A stretch of 64,000 bases of DNA from Streptomyces sp. WAC 01529 (lineage in GTDB: Bacteria; Actinomycetota; Actinomycetes; Streptomycetales; Streptomycetaceae): positions 6,289,001 to 6,353,000 of the forward strand of contig NZ_CP029617.1 in the NCBI RefSeq assembly GCF_003945545.1, written 5' to 3'. Both the position numbers and the translations under genes were made by a program. The notes beneath the pieces are model-generated. The model searched no databases and was not told the DNA's origin. It worked only from the letters and a program-made list of their open reading frames with translations. Shown in pieces: positions 42,248 through 50,877 of the stretch. The stretch's first letter is position 1. Each line of letters starts with the position of its first letter.

Positions 42248-43357
42248 GTGTCCGATCGACCGTCGCCATCGGCCCACGTGTCACACCAGATTCGCGTTGC
42301 CTCGGTGCCCGCGGGGCACGTGTACGTGCGGCACTGCTCGATACCGGAGTCCGACGGCGTCATACGTCTGCGAGACCCCCGGCCCAACGGCGCTCCCAGC
42401 ACTTCGCAGCGGTGGTGGCCGCCGGTCATGCTGGACCCGGCCTGGGTGGGCGAGCACCACGAGGACTTCGATGTCTTCCATCTGCACTTCGGGTTCGACG
42501 CCCAGAGTCCCGCGCAGCTGAGCGCGCTGGCGGAGGCCTTGCGTCGGCACGGCAAGCCATTCGTATACACGGTGCACGACCTGCGTAATCCGCATCAGCC
42601 CGACCCGGCGATCCACGACGCGGCCCTGGACGTCCTTGTGCCCGCCGCCGACCGGCTCATCACGCTCACCCCCGGCGCCGCCCGTGTCATCGACGACCGG
42701 TGGGGGCCCACAGCCGTCGTTCTGCCGCATCCTCATGTCGTCGAACTGCCACGTCTAGGCCATGCGCGGCCCGACCGCGACCGCTTCCGGATCGGAGTGC
42801 ACGCCAAGAGCCTGCGCCCCAACATGTCCGTGCTGCCGGTCGTGCGCGTCCTCGCCGAGACGGCGGCCGAACTCCCGGGCGCGGAGCTCCAGGTGAACCT
42901 CCACCATGACGTGGCGGACGCCGCCTCCCCGGCACACGCCCCGGCACTCGTGAACGAACTGCGCGACCTCGCCGATCGGGGGCGCCTCACCCTTCACGTG
43001 CACGACTACTTCGACGACGACCAGCTCTGGGACTATCTGGCCTCGCTCGACCTGTCCGTACTGCCTTATCTGTTCGGCACCCACTCCGGGTGGCTGGAGG
43101 CGTGCCACGACCTGGGCACCGCGGTGGCCGCACCGGACTGCGGTTTCTACGCGCAGCAGCGACCGTGTCTCACGTACGGGCACACCCAGGACGGCGGTCT
43201 GGACGAGGAGTCGCTGCGCAAGGCGGTGCTCACCGCCTTCGACGAGCGGCCCGCGCCCCGGGCGACGGTGCGCGGGCGTGCGCAGGAGCGGGCCGACATC
43301 GCCGCCGCGCACTACGCCCTCTACGACGACGTGCTGCGGGAGGCGTCGTGCGGGTAG
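42248..43357 (+). CDS. GT-B glycosyltransferase (family 4-like), first of four
   Basis: 369 residues. Two Rossmann-type halves: DVFHLHFGFDAQSP and GKPFVYTVHDLRNP in the acceptor half, and a donor half ending SVLPYLFGTHSGWLEACHDL, with the E near HSGWLEA resembling the GT4 E-x7-E region. GTG at 42248 with TGGAGG upstream. Its end overlaps the next gene by 10 bases. Acceptor unknown; part of a co-translated four-gene set. Confidence 0.82.
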   Translation: MSDRPSPSAHVSHQIRVASVPAGHVYVRHCSIPESDGVIRLRDPRPNGAPSTSQRWWPPVMLDPAWVGEHHEDFDVFHLHFGFDAQSPAQLSALAEALRRHGKPFVYTVHDLRNPHQPDPAIHDAALDVLVPAADRLITLTPGAARVIDDRWGPTAVVLPHPHVVELPRLGHARPDRDRFRIGVHAKSLRPNMSVLPVVRVLAETAAELPGAELQVNLHHDVADAASPAHAPALVNELRDLADRGRLTLHVHDYFDDDQLWDYLASLDLSVLPYLFGTHSGWLEACHDLGTAVAAPDCGFYAQQRPCLTYGHTQDGGLDEESLRKAVLTAFDERPAPRATVRGRAQERADIAAAHYALYDDVLREASCG

Positions 43358-44406
43358 TCCTGATCGCGTCCGCGCGCTTTCCCATCACCGAGCCGTTCGC
43401 CGGGGGTCTCGAAGCGCACACCTGGGGACTCGCCCGGGCGCTGACCCGTCGCGGCCACCAAGTGGAACTGTTCGCGGCGCCCGGATCCGACCCGGCCCTC
43501 GGCGCACGCGAACTGCCCGTGCGCAGAGCGGAGTTCAGCTCATCCGCGTGTGCGGACGCCAGCATGCCGGGCCTTGACTGGATGGAGGAGCACCACGCCT
43601 ATCTCGGGCTGATGCTGGACCTGGCGCAGGGCGGCGCGCACCGGTTCGACGTCGTCCACAACAACAGCCTGCACTACCTGCCGATCGCGATGGCCCCGGC
43701 GCTGAAGATGCCCGTGATCACGACACTGCACACGCCGCCGACGCCCTGGCTGGAGTCCGCCATCCAGGCCCGGGACGCCTGCCCCGTGGTCTTCACCGCT
43801 GTCAGCGAGTTCACGGCGTCGGCCTGGCGCCCCAGCGTGCCCCGGGCCCGCGTGGTGCGCAACGGCATCGACACGGACTTCTGGCAGCCGGGGCCGGGGG
43901 GCACCGGCCTGGTGTGGTCAGGGCGGCTGGTTCCGGAGAAGGGGCCGCATCTGGCGGTCCGTGCTGCTCGGGCGGCGGGGATTCCGCTGCGGCTCGCGGG
44001 ACCGATCTCCGACGAGCGGTACTTCGAGGAAGAAGTGGCACCCCTGCTGGGGGAGGGCGCCCAGTACGTGGGCCACCTCGACCGACGCGGCCTCGTCGAG
44101 TGGCTGGGAGGCGCGGCCGCCGCCCTGGTCACGCCGGGCTGGGACGAGCCGTACGGCCTGGTGGTCGCCGAGGCGTTGGCCTGCGGCACCCCGGTGTGCG
44201 GCTTCGATCGCGGCGCACTCGCCGAAATCCTCACCCCCGACTGCGGTCTGCTCGCTCCCGACGGGGACGTGGAAGCCCTGGCCGAACTCATCCCACGGGC
44301 CATGGAACTGGACCGCGCAGCGGCGCGGCGCCGGGCCGAGGAATTCTGTTCGCTCGACCGTACCGCCGACGCCTACACCGCCCTGTACGAGGAGGTGGCG
44401 GGGTGA
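43348..44406 (+). CDS. GT-B glycosyltransferase (family 4), second of four
   Basis: 352 residues. MRVVLIASARFPITEPFAGG and ARALTRRGHQVELFAAPG give the GT4 N-half; the C-half has GRLVPEKGPHLAVRAAR, the E-x7-E motif in DEPYGLVVAEALACGTPV, typical of retaining GT4 enzymes. GTG at 43348 overlaps the upstream gene by 10 bases; the TGA overlaps the next GTG (GTGA). Confidence 0.88.
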   Translation: MRVVLIASARFPITEPFAGGLEAHTWGLARALTRRGHQVELFAAPGSDPALGARELPVRRAEFSSSACADASMPGLDWMEEHHAYLGLMLDLAQGGAHRFDVVHNNSLHYLPIAMAPALKMPVITTLHTPPTPWLESAIQARDACPVVFTAVSEFTASAWRPSVPRARVVRNGIDTDFWQPGPGGTGLVWSGRLVPEKGPHLAVRAARAAGIPLRLAGPISDERYFEEEVAPLLGEGAQYVGHLDRRGLVEWLGGAAAALVTPGWDEPYGLVVAEALACGTPVCGFDRGALAEILTPDCGLLAPDGDVEALAELIPRAMELDRAAARRRAEEFCSLDRTADAYTALYEEVAG

Positions 44407-45422
44407 TCGGCTACTACGTCCACCACCAGGGGCTCGGGCATCTGCACCGTGCCCAGTGCATCGCGGCCCACCTACCGCGTCCCGTCACCATCCTCTCCTC
44501 GCTGCCTCGGCCCGCCGCCTGGTCGGGTCCCTGGGTCGGGCTGCCGGCGGACGCGGCGTCGAACCCGCTCGACCCGACGGCCCGGGGACGCCTGCACTGG
44601 GTACCCCTTCACCATCCGGGGCACCGCGAACGCATGGGCGCCATCGCCGACTGGATCCGGCGCGAGAGACCCGAACTGTTCGTCAGCGATGTGTCGGTGG
44701 AGGCCGCCGCCCTGGCGCGGCTCATGGGAATTCCGGTCGTCGTCGCGGCCATGCGCGGCGACCGGCAGGACGAGGCCCACCGCCTTGGCTACGACCTGGC
44801 GGACGCCCTCCTGGCCCCGTGGCCCGAGTCTCTGCCCGAACCGGGATGGCCCGCCCACTGGCTCGCCAAGACCCTGCACACAGGGAGCATCTCGCGTTAC
44901 GACGGCCGACCCCGGCCCGCGCCCCACGGCCCCGGCTCTCCCCCTGGCAAGGAGGTGGTGGTGATGCTCGGAGCCGGTGGCAACGATCTCGACGCCGGGC
45001 GGTTGCGGGAGGCGCAGCGGGCCACCCCCGAGTGGTCGTGGACCGTCCTGGGCGGTCCTGACGGTTGCTGGGTCGAAGAGCCGTGGCCAGTGCTCTGCCG
45101 GGCTCGGGTCGTCGTCACCCACGCGGGGCAGAACGCCATCGCGGAATGCGCGGCCGCCAGAGTCCCCGCCATCGTCATCCCCCAGGACCGACCCCACGGC
45201 GAGCAGCACGCCACGGCGCGGGCGTTGCACGCGTCGGGTCTGGCGACCGTGGTCGACACCTGGCCGCACCCAGGGGTCTGGTCCGGCCTGCTGGAGGAAG
45301 CCGCCGGACGGCCGGACCGCTGGGCCCAGTGGTCACCGGGCGACGGCGCACGGCGCGCCGCGCGGCTGCTCACCCGCCTGTCGACCCGCACATCCCGGCG
45401 AGACTCATGCGCACTGCGGTGA
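44403..45422 (+). CDS. GT-B glycosyltransferase (MurG/family 28-like), third of four
   Basis: 339 residues. MIGYYVHHQGLGHLHRAQCI resembles the N-terminal glycine-rich loop of family-28 and UDP-glycosyltransferases; C-half holds EVVVMLGAGGNDLDAGRL and THAGQNAIAECAAARVPAIV, the donor-binding pocket. GTGA overlap with the preceding gene; 16-base overlap with the next. Sugar donor unknown. Confidence 0.82.
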   Translation: MIGYYVHHQGLGHLHRAQCIAAHLPRPVTILSSLPRPAAWSGPWVGLPADAASNPLDPTARGRLHWVPLHHPGHRERMGAIADWIRRERPELFVSDVSVEAAALARLMGIPVVVAAMRGDRQDEAHRLGYDLADALLAPWPESLPEPGWPAHWLAKTLHTGSISRYDGRPRPAPHGPGSPPGKEVVVMLGAGGNDLDAGRLREAQRATPEWSWTVLGGPDGCWVEEPWPVLCRARVVVTHAGQNAIAECAAARVPAIVIPQDRPHGEQHATARALHASGLATVVDTWPHPGVWSGLLEEAAGRPDRWAQWSPGDGARRAARLLTRLSTRTSRRDSCALR

Positions 45423-46246
45423 TCACCCTCGCGGCGGGTCGGCACAGCCATCTGCTCCTCCAGCAGGACGGCTTGGCGTCCGGCACCTGCCGCCCTGACC
45501 ACTACGTGGTCGTGTCCATGGCCGACCCGGACATCCCCCGCCACACCGCCGGCCGCGACCCCGTGGCGGATGTGGCCGGCCTGGAGCTGATCGAGGGGCG
45601 TCTGCCGCTGGCCGCCGCCCGCAACGCCGGAGCCGCACGTGCCCTCGCGGCCGGCGCGGAGCTGCTGGTCTTCCTGGACGTGGACTGTGTGCCAGGCCCC
45701 ACGCTTGTGCAGCGTTACGCGCAAGCCGCCGCGGACGGCGCCCTGTTGTGCGGAACCGTCGCCTACCTTCCACCGCCGCCACCCCACGGCTACCGGCTGC
45801 ACGATCTGGACACCCTGGCTACGCCACATCCCGCCCGCCCGGCCCCCGCCGACGGGCACATCGAGCGCGCCGGAGACCCCCGTCTGTTCTGGTCACTGTC
45901 CTTCGCCCTCACCGCGGCCACCTGGGAGCGAGTCGGCGGGTTCTGCGAGTCCTACACCGGTTACGGTGCCGAGGACACCGACTTCGCCGCCCGTGCCACC
46001 TCACTGGGTGTCGATCTGTGGTGGGTAGGCGGTGCGCCGGCATACCACCAGTACCATTCGACGCACACGCCGCCCGTCCAGCACCTGGACGACATCCTCC
46101 GCAACGGCTCGCTGTACAAGGCCCGTTGGGGCAGCTGGCCCATGCAGGGGTGGCTGCGCGCGTTCGAAGAGCGGGGTCTGGTGGCGTACGACGCGGCGAC
46201 GGACGACTGGCGCAAGACCGACGTCAGTGAGCCGGGCCGAAGGTGA
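45407..46246 (+). CDS. GT-A glycosyltransferase (family 2), fourth of four
   Basis: 279 residues. Metal-binding DxD-type motif FLDVDCVPGPT, and the acceptor-site/base motif GYGAEDTDFAARA near the C-terminus. ATG at 45407 lies within the end of the previous gene (16-base overlap). It has no membrane helix, so acts on a cytoplasmic face. Its 3' end overlaps the convergent hydrolase gene by 23 bases. Confidence 0.88.
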   Translation: MRTAVITLAAGRHSHLLLQQDGLASGTCRPDHYVVVSMADPDIPRHTAGRDPVADVAGLELIEGRLPLAAARNAGAARALAAGAELLVFLDVDCVPGPTLVQRYAQAAADGALLCGTVAYLPPPPPHGYRLHDLDTLATPHPARPAPADGHIERAGDPRLFWSLSFALTAATWERVGGFCESYTGYGAEDTDFAARATSLGVDLWWVGGAPAYHQYHSTHTPPVQHLDDILRNGSLYKARWGSWPMQGWLRAFEERGLVAYDAATDDWRKTDVSEPGRR

Positions 46247-46772
46247 TGGCGTCGATGGAACACGTCTTCGCGGACATGTTGCGTTGCATCATCCGCAAAG
46301 CCGCGTCCGCGAGGTCGGCGTCGATGTGCGCGACCGCTTCGGGGGGCACGACGACGTCGAAGTGCCTGATGTGGGCGTCCAGCGCCGAGTACAGCACGCA
46401 CTGTTCCGTGACCTGCCCGCACAGGACGAGCTGCTCGACGCCCAGGTCGCCCAGGAGGTAGGCGAGCGGCGTTTCGTAGAAGATCGAATGACGGGCCTTG
46501 ACGACGAAGAGCGAATCCTCGTCCGGGGAGACCGGCTCGACGAGCTCCCCGTGACGCCCGGCAAGCGCGGCCTCCAGAAGTTCTCCGTGGTGTGAGCGCC
46601 ACTGCCCGAAGTTGTCATTCACGTAGATCACAGGTGTTCCGCTTCCGCGGGCACGCGTGAGCAGATGGGCGATGTGGGGCAGCGCTTTGCGGACGGAAGG
46701 CACGAGCGCCTCGGCATCCTCGTGCTCGTACGTATTGATCATGTCGATCACGACGACGGCTGTCTGCGGCAT
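46224..46772 (-). CDS. Isochorismatase-fold cysteine hydrolase
   Basis: 182 residues. The catalytic triad is recognisable: D10 (VVVIDMINTYE), K92 (VVKARHSIFY) and C125 (GQVTEQCVLYSALDA, with the cis-peptide VTEQC). Family members hydrolyse nicotinamide, isochorismate or N-carbamoyl compounds; the target here is unknown. ATG at 46772. Convergent with, and overlapping the end of, the fourth glycosyltransferase gene. Confidence 0.9.
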   Translation of the reverse strand: MPQTAVVVIDMINTYEHEDAEALVPSVRKALPHIAHLLTRARGSGTPVIYVNDNFGQWRSHHGELLEAALAGRHGELVEPVSPDEDSLFVVKARHSIFYETPLAYLLGDLGVEQLVLCGQVTEQCVLYSALDAHIRHFDVVVPPEAVAHIDADLADAALRMMQRNMSAKTCSIDAITFGPAH

Positions 46773-47046
46773 ACGCGTCAGTCTCCCTTCTCATGGTTCC
46801 CCCCGCCCGGCGCGGGGGCTCGGGCCCGTCCGCGCGTCGCTCTAGTACCCACCGAACCGATAATGGCCCGGATCGCGGTGGATCACCTCCCCGGGAGCGA
46901 CCAGCGCCGCAGGCGGGGAAGGGCGCCCGACCGCCCCGCAGGCCGCCTCGGGGACTCGCGGATGATCGGACAAGTGCCCGCCCGATAGGCTTCTGATGGA
47001 CGCGGCCCGGCCTGGGGCCGCAACTCGCGTGGGAGACAATCAACCG
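46773..47046. other. Intergenic region between the hydrolase and a YkuD-like gene
   Basis: 274 bases. Must contain the divergent promoters. I see no gene, no clear promoter hexamers and no strong repeat; the codon pattern is not coding on either strand. Confidence 0.5.
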
Positions 47047-47607
47047 ATGGCCAGCCGGATACCTTCCTGGGCAAGTGTGTCAGGTCTTACCGTGTCAGCA
47101 TTGGCTGTGGTTGCGGTACTCGCGGTTCAAGCCGAGGGGTCGACTCCTGGGCCTACCGCGAAAAAGGAACCCTCGGCGAGTTCGAGCACACCAGGCCCCA
47201 GCGGCGAGAAGCGCGACAAGGCTGAAGCGCTGCCGAAGGAATCGGGTACGGGCAAGCGAGTCGTGTATTCCCTCCGTCAAGACCGAATATGGCTGGTCGA
47301 CGGGAGCGGGGACGAGCGTGTGGAAACCTACACGGTGTGGCCCGGGTCGGTGGACCCGAATGTGGGTGAGCACAAGGTGACGGGTCTGCGGAATGCCACC
47401 GTGGGCAGCGATGGGGTCCAGGTCGTCAGGGTCGTCTATTTCTCCGGTTCCGGGGGTACGTCGGCTGCCTTTTCCGCCGCGCGGGACGGGGCATCGCCTG
47501 AACCCGCGACCCGGAAGAAGACCGGAGCCATCCGCCTTGGCTCCGACGCCTCCAAAAGCCTGTGGGGCTTCGCGAAAGTCGGTACCAGCGTAGTCGTGGT
47601 GCGCTGA
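47047..47607 (+). CDS. Secreted L,D-transpeptidase-like (YkuD) protein without the catalytic Cys
   Basis: 186 residues. One N-terminal hydrophobic segment (residues 11-27, VSGLTVSALAVVAVLAV), then a Pro/Ser/Glu-rich stalk and a domain from about residue 68. KTGAIRLGSDASKSLWGFAK at residues 159-177 aligns with the canonical active-site GC[IV]RL block, followed by the conserved VGTSVVVV end; but the catalytic Cys is Ala161, and the expected upstream His is not evident. Likely a non-enzymatic wall-binding or structural derivative. Assignment to the fold is by motif only. Confidence 0.72.
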   Translation: MASRIPSWASVSGLTVSALAVVAVLAVQAEGSTPGPTAKKEPSASSSTPGPSGEKRDKAEALPKESGTGKRVVYSLRQDRIWLVDGSGDERVETYTVWPGSVDPNVGEHKVTGLRNATVGSDGVQVVRVVYFSGSGGTSAAFSAARDGASPEPATRKKTGAIRLGSDASKSLWGFAKVGTSVVVVR

Positions 47608-47777
47608 CAGCAGGAGCGCCCCTCCCGCCTGGTGCCGAGCCCAGGGAGAGGTGCGCCGACTTTGCTGCCTGAGAAGGCGGTTGTTATTGCGGCAGCGATA
47701 ACGATGGTTGACTCGAAAGATCAAAAAGGCAATGAGGAATGGAGAGGGCGTAACCGAGTCGGGCGCTCGGTATCCGG

Positions 47778-49688
47778 TCAGCGGCCGAAGCGGGCGCGGA
47801 CCATGCCCAGCATCCCGTTCAGTTCGTCGACCTTCAGACGTAGGGCGACGGCGACGTAGATGACGAGCAGGATGAGGCCGCCCGCCACCAGCGCCGCGGC
47901 GGAGCCCAGGGCCCCCGTGCCGAGGGCTCCGATGACGAGGAAGGCGACCGTGCCGCCCGCGAGGGCGGCCGGGATCGAGGCGGTGATGAGGCGTGCGTAA
48001 GTGCGTGCCACGCGTGCCCCGTCCAGGTCGCCGCCCAGCCGGGTGCGCAGGCGGCGCCAGGCCACCCCGACGCCGACGGCGAAAGCGAGCCCGTACGAGG
48101 CGGCCATGCCGATGACGGCCCAGCGTGCGGGCAGCACGACGAAGGCGGCGCCCGCCCCGGCCGCGTTCACCAGCGCCACGACGACGGTGTTGTAGAAGGG
48201 GGTGCGGGTGTCCTCGAAGGCGTAGAAGCCCCGCAGCACCACGTACTGCACGGAGTAGGGGATGAGACCGAGGCCGAAGGCCATCAGGATGTACCCGATG
48301 TTCCGCGCACCGCTGCCCGCGGTCGCGTACAACAGTGTGGCGATGGGCACGCCGAGCGCCAAGAAGGCGAAGGCGCAGGGGACGACCGCGACGGCGGAGG
48401 TGCGCAGTCCGTAGGAGATGTCGTCGCGAACGGCGCCGGTGTCCCCGTCGTTGGCGGCGCGGGCGATCCGTGGCAGCACCGCCGTCATGACGGAGACGGT
48501 GATGATCGCCTGCGGCATCTGCCACAGCTGCAGGGCGAAGTTGTACGCGGTGACGCCAGTTCCGGGATGCCCCTGCTTCTCGGCGATCGGTCCGACCCAC
48601 GTGGCGAGTTGCGTGACCACGATCAGGCCCAGCTGGTTGGCGAGGACGAACAGGAGGGTCCACTTGGCGAGTCCGAGCGCCCTGCCGAGCCCGTGTCCCC
48701 GCCAGTCGAAGCGGAGCCTGAGCCGAACCCCTGTCTTGCGGACGTACGGCACCATCGCGAAGGCCTGTAGCACCAGGCCCAGTAGCGTGCCGATGCCCAA
48801 CAGCCGTACGCCCTGCGGCGTGATGGAGTGCGCACTGACCCCGGAATGGGAGAACGTACCGAACGCCCAGATGAATCCGCCGAAGGAGGCGATGATCAGG
48901 ACGTTGTTGAGGACGGGCGTCCACATCATGGCACCGAAGCGGCCGCGGGCGTTGAGGATCTGTCCGAGCACGACGTGCGCGCCCATGAAGAACATGGTCG
49001 GCAGGCAGTAGCGCGCGAAGGCGATCGCCAGGTCGAGCCGTTCGGGGTCGTCCCGCAGCGACGGCGACATCATCTGGACGAGGAGCGGAGCGGCGAGCAC
49101 CGATATGACGGTGAGGACGCCGAGCAGGACGAGGACGAGCGTCATGAGCCGGTTGGCGTACGCCTCGCCGCCGTCCTCGTCGTCCTTCATCGCCCGCACC
49201 AGTTGGGGGATGAAGACGGAGTTCAGTGCGCCGCCGCAGACCAGCACGTAGATCATCGTCGGCAGGACGTTGGCGACCTGGTAGGTGTCGTTCAGTGTGC
49301 CGACGCCGATGGCCGCGGCCATCACGAGCGTGCGCAGGAAGCCGGTCAGCCGGGACACGATCGTGCCGGCCGCCATCAGCGCGCTGGACTTCAGCAGGCC
49401 CGAGGTGCGGCTGCTCGGCGTGCTCGCCGGCTTCGCGTCGGGGGCGGTCGGGGGAGCGGCAGTCATCACGGCAGTGACGCCCGCCTGGTCCTCGAACACG
49501 CCGCGGAAGGGGTCGCTCCGCGCATCGGCCGAGCTGCCGTGCACGGCCCCTCGGGCAGCGGACCGGCCCGGCTTCAGCGCGCCGAGGTCCATGGTGGCGT
49601 GGGGGTCCTGAAGGTGACCGTCCCGCCAGCCGTCCTGCCCGTTCCACCGGTCGTCGGAGTTCGGACCCTGGTCACGGCTGTGCGGCAT
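47778..49688 (-). CDS. MurJ/MviN-like lipid-linked oligosaccharide flippase
   Basis: 636 residues, 13-14 membrane helices. A disordered N-terminal extension of about 90 residues precedes TM1 region SSALMAAGTIVSRLTGFLRT, which is the MviN signature; QVANVLPTMIYVLVCGGALN and AYNFALQLWQMPQAII are further MurJ motifs. Streptomyces carries its main murJ elsewhere, so this is probably a paralogue, without the large C-terminal pseudokinase part. ATG at 49688. Predicted to flip a polyprenyl-linked glycan to the outer leaflet. Confidence 0.85.
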   Translation of the reverse strand: MPHSRDQGPNSDDRWNGQDGWRDGHLQDPHATMDLGALKPGRSAARGAVHGSSADARSDPFRGVFEDQAGVTAVMTAAPPTAPDAKPASTPSSRTSGLLKSSALMAAGTIVSRLTGFLRTLVMAAAIGVGTLNDTYQVANVLPTMIYVLVCGGALNSVFIPQLVRAMKDDEDGGEAYANRLMTLVLVLLGVLTVISVLAAPLLVQMMSPSLRDDPERLDLAIAFARYCLPTMFFMGAHVVLGQILNARGRFGAMMWTPVLNNVLIIASFGGFIWAFGTFSHSGVSAHSITPQGVRLLGIGTLLGLVLQAFAMVPYVRKTGVRLRLRFDWRGHGLGRALGLAKWTLLFVLANQLGLIVVTQLATWVGPIAEKQGHPGTGVTAYNFALQLWQMPQAIITVSVMTAVLPRIARAANDGDTGAVRDDISYGLRTSAVAVVPCAFAFLALGVPIATLLYATAGSGARNIGYILMAFGLGLIPYSVQYVVLRGFYAFEDTRTPFYNTVVVALVNAAGAGAAFVVLPARWAVIGMAASYGLAFAVGVGVAWRRLRTRLGGDLDGARVARTYARLITASIPAALAGGTVAFLVIGALGTGALGSAAALVAGGLILLVIYVAVALRLKVDELNGMLGMVRARFGR

Positions 49689-50029
49689 GTTCACCGTCGC
49701 GCACCTCGTTCTCCTCACCGTCGGTGGTCCGGCCCTCGTCCGACGGCCCTGCGTCGACAGTCGGCGTGCAGGCCTGCCACCACCGCCGACCTGGCACGAG
49801 GCGAAAGCCTAGTTGATCTTCATGAGGCCTCCTCGCGGCCCTCGGTTCCGGCCGCCCCGGCGGTCGTCGAGGACGCGTCGCAGCGCTGCTGTGAGGCGAA
49901 GTTCGGAGTCGGAGGCCGACTCCGAACAGGCGGTGCAGCGCATGTGCACCAGACTCTCGTTGATCCTCGCGAGGACCACGGCGGTGGCTGCTGTCCTCGG
50001 CCGCGCGGGGCACGACGGTCTCTTCCCCG
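49689..50029. other. Intergenic region between the MurJ-like and protease genes, with a perfect 12-bp inverted repeat
   Basis: 341 bases. The main feature is the inverted repeat at 49901-49927 (see entry). On the minus strand, a frame ending at TAG 49809-49811 gives RCTACSESASDSELRLTAAL and then basic residues, with no clear start or ribosome-binding site; I do not call it a gene. No other signal is seen. Confidence 0.5.
49901..49927 (-). terminator. Perfect inverted repeat, 12-bp arms and 3-base loop, downstream of the protease gene
   Basis: GTTCGGAGTCGG-AGG-CCGACTCCGAAC. It lies about 100 bases past the protease stop codon on the minus strand, so it could end that transcript; a role as operator cannot be excluded. 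Confidence 0.6.
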
Positions 50030-50764
50030 CTACCGCCGGATGACCGAGCGGATCCAGGAGAGCTGCTGGGAGACCTCCCCGGCCTCCGCGCTCTTCTCCC
50101 GGTCCGAGCCGTTGAAGACGCCGATGAGGGTTTCGGTGCCGCGCGGGCCGACGGTCATCACCGGGCCCCCGGAGTCGCCTCCCGCGGGAATCCCGGACAC
50201 CTTCTTCATGCAGAAGTCGGGGCCGCCCGGTGCGGTGTGACCCGCGCACAGGGGGTCGTTCGGCCGTACGACCTTCAGGTCCGACTGCTTGAGGACGGGG
50301 GACTGGCAGGCGCTCTCGTCCGTGGTGCAGGTGGCGCCCCACCCGTACTGACGCACGGCCTGGCCGCGGTGGACGCCGACCGTGGACAGGCGCGCCGTGC
50401 GGACGTTCATCGGCGGGACCTTGACGAGCATCATGTCGGCGTGCGCGCTGCCGACGCGTTTGCCGGGTATGGGGCGGACCTTGGTGCCCCTGCGCATGTC
50501 CAGATTGCCCACCCGGAAGGAGATCCGCTTGTCGGCGACCGGCCGTGCCTGCTCGTAGAAGCAGTGTGAGGCGGTGAGGATCCACTGGCGGGCGACTGCC
50601 GTCCCGGTGCACGCCGGTTTGCCGTCCACGAGCATGCGTACCGCCCACGGGCCGTAGGTGCTCTTTGACCCGCCGATCACAGCCGAGGCCGGAGCGGACG
50701 ACATCACCGAACCCATGACCAGCGCCAGGGCGGTCAGCAGTAGTACACGAACGCGACGCACCAT
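50030..50764 (-). CDS. Secreted trypsin-like serine protease (S1 family)
   Basis: 244 residues. Signal peptide ends at ASA (residue 28), leaving VIGGSKSTYGPW as the mature N-terminus; thus the chymotrypsin-type activation sequence is exposed directly by signal peptidase with no pro-peptide. Catalytic triad H67 (LTASHC), D110 (HADMML) and S198 (GGDSGGP). Several Cys (C52/C68, C146/C153 and C173/C185) suggest disulfides. ATG at 50764 with GAGAGGAG upstream. Substrate unknown. Confidence 0.93.
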   Translation of the reverse strand: MVRRVRVLLLTALALVMGSVMSSAPASAVIGGSKSTYGPWAVRMLVDGKPACTGTAVARQWILTASHCFYEQARPVADKRISFRVGNLDMRRGTKVRPIPGKRVGSAHADMMLVKVPPMNVRTARLSTVGVHRGQAVRQYGWGATCTTDESACQSPVLKQSDLKVVRPNDPLCAGHTAPGGPDFCMKKVSGIPAGGDSGGPVMTVGPRGTETLIGVFNGSDREKSAEAGEVSQQLSWIRSVIRR

Positions 50765-50877
50765 CAGGAACGACTCCTCTCAGGGGAATACAGCTGTACA
50801 GGTAGTGAGAGACCCCGCTGAGCGAAAACGTTCCACGTGAGCCCTATGGCACTTCGCGGCGGCGACCACCTCCGAGG

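Noticed and set aside
49672..50013. 113-residue minus-strand frame between the MurJ-like and protease genes
   Set aside because: Basic, low-complexity translation with no ribosome-binding site and it overlaps the MurJ gene start; treated as non-coding.
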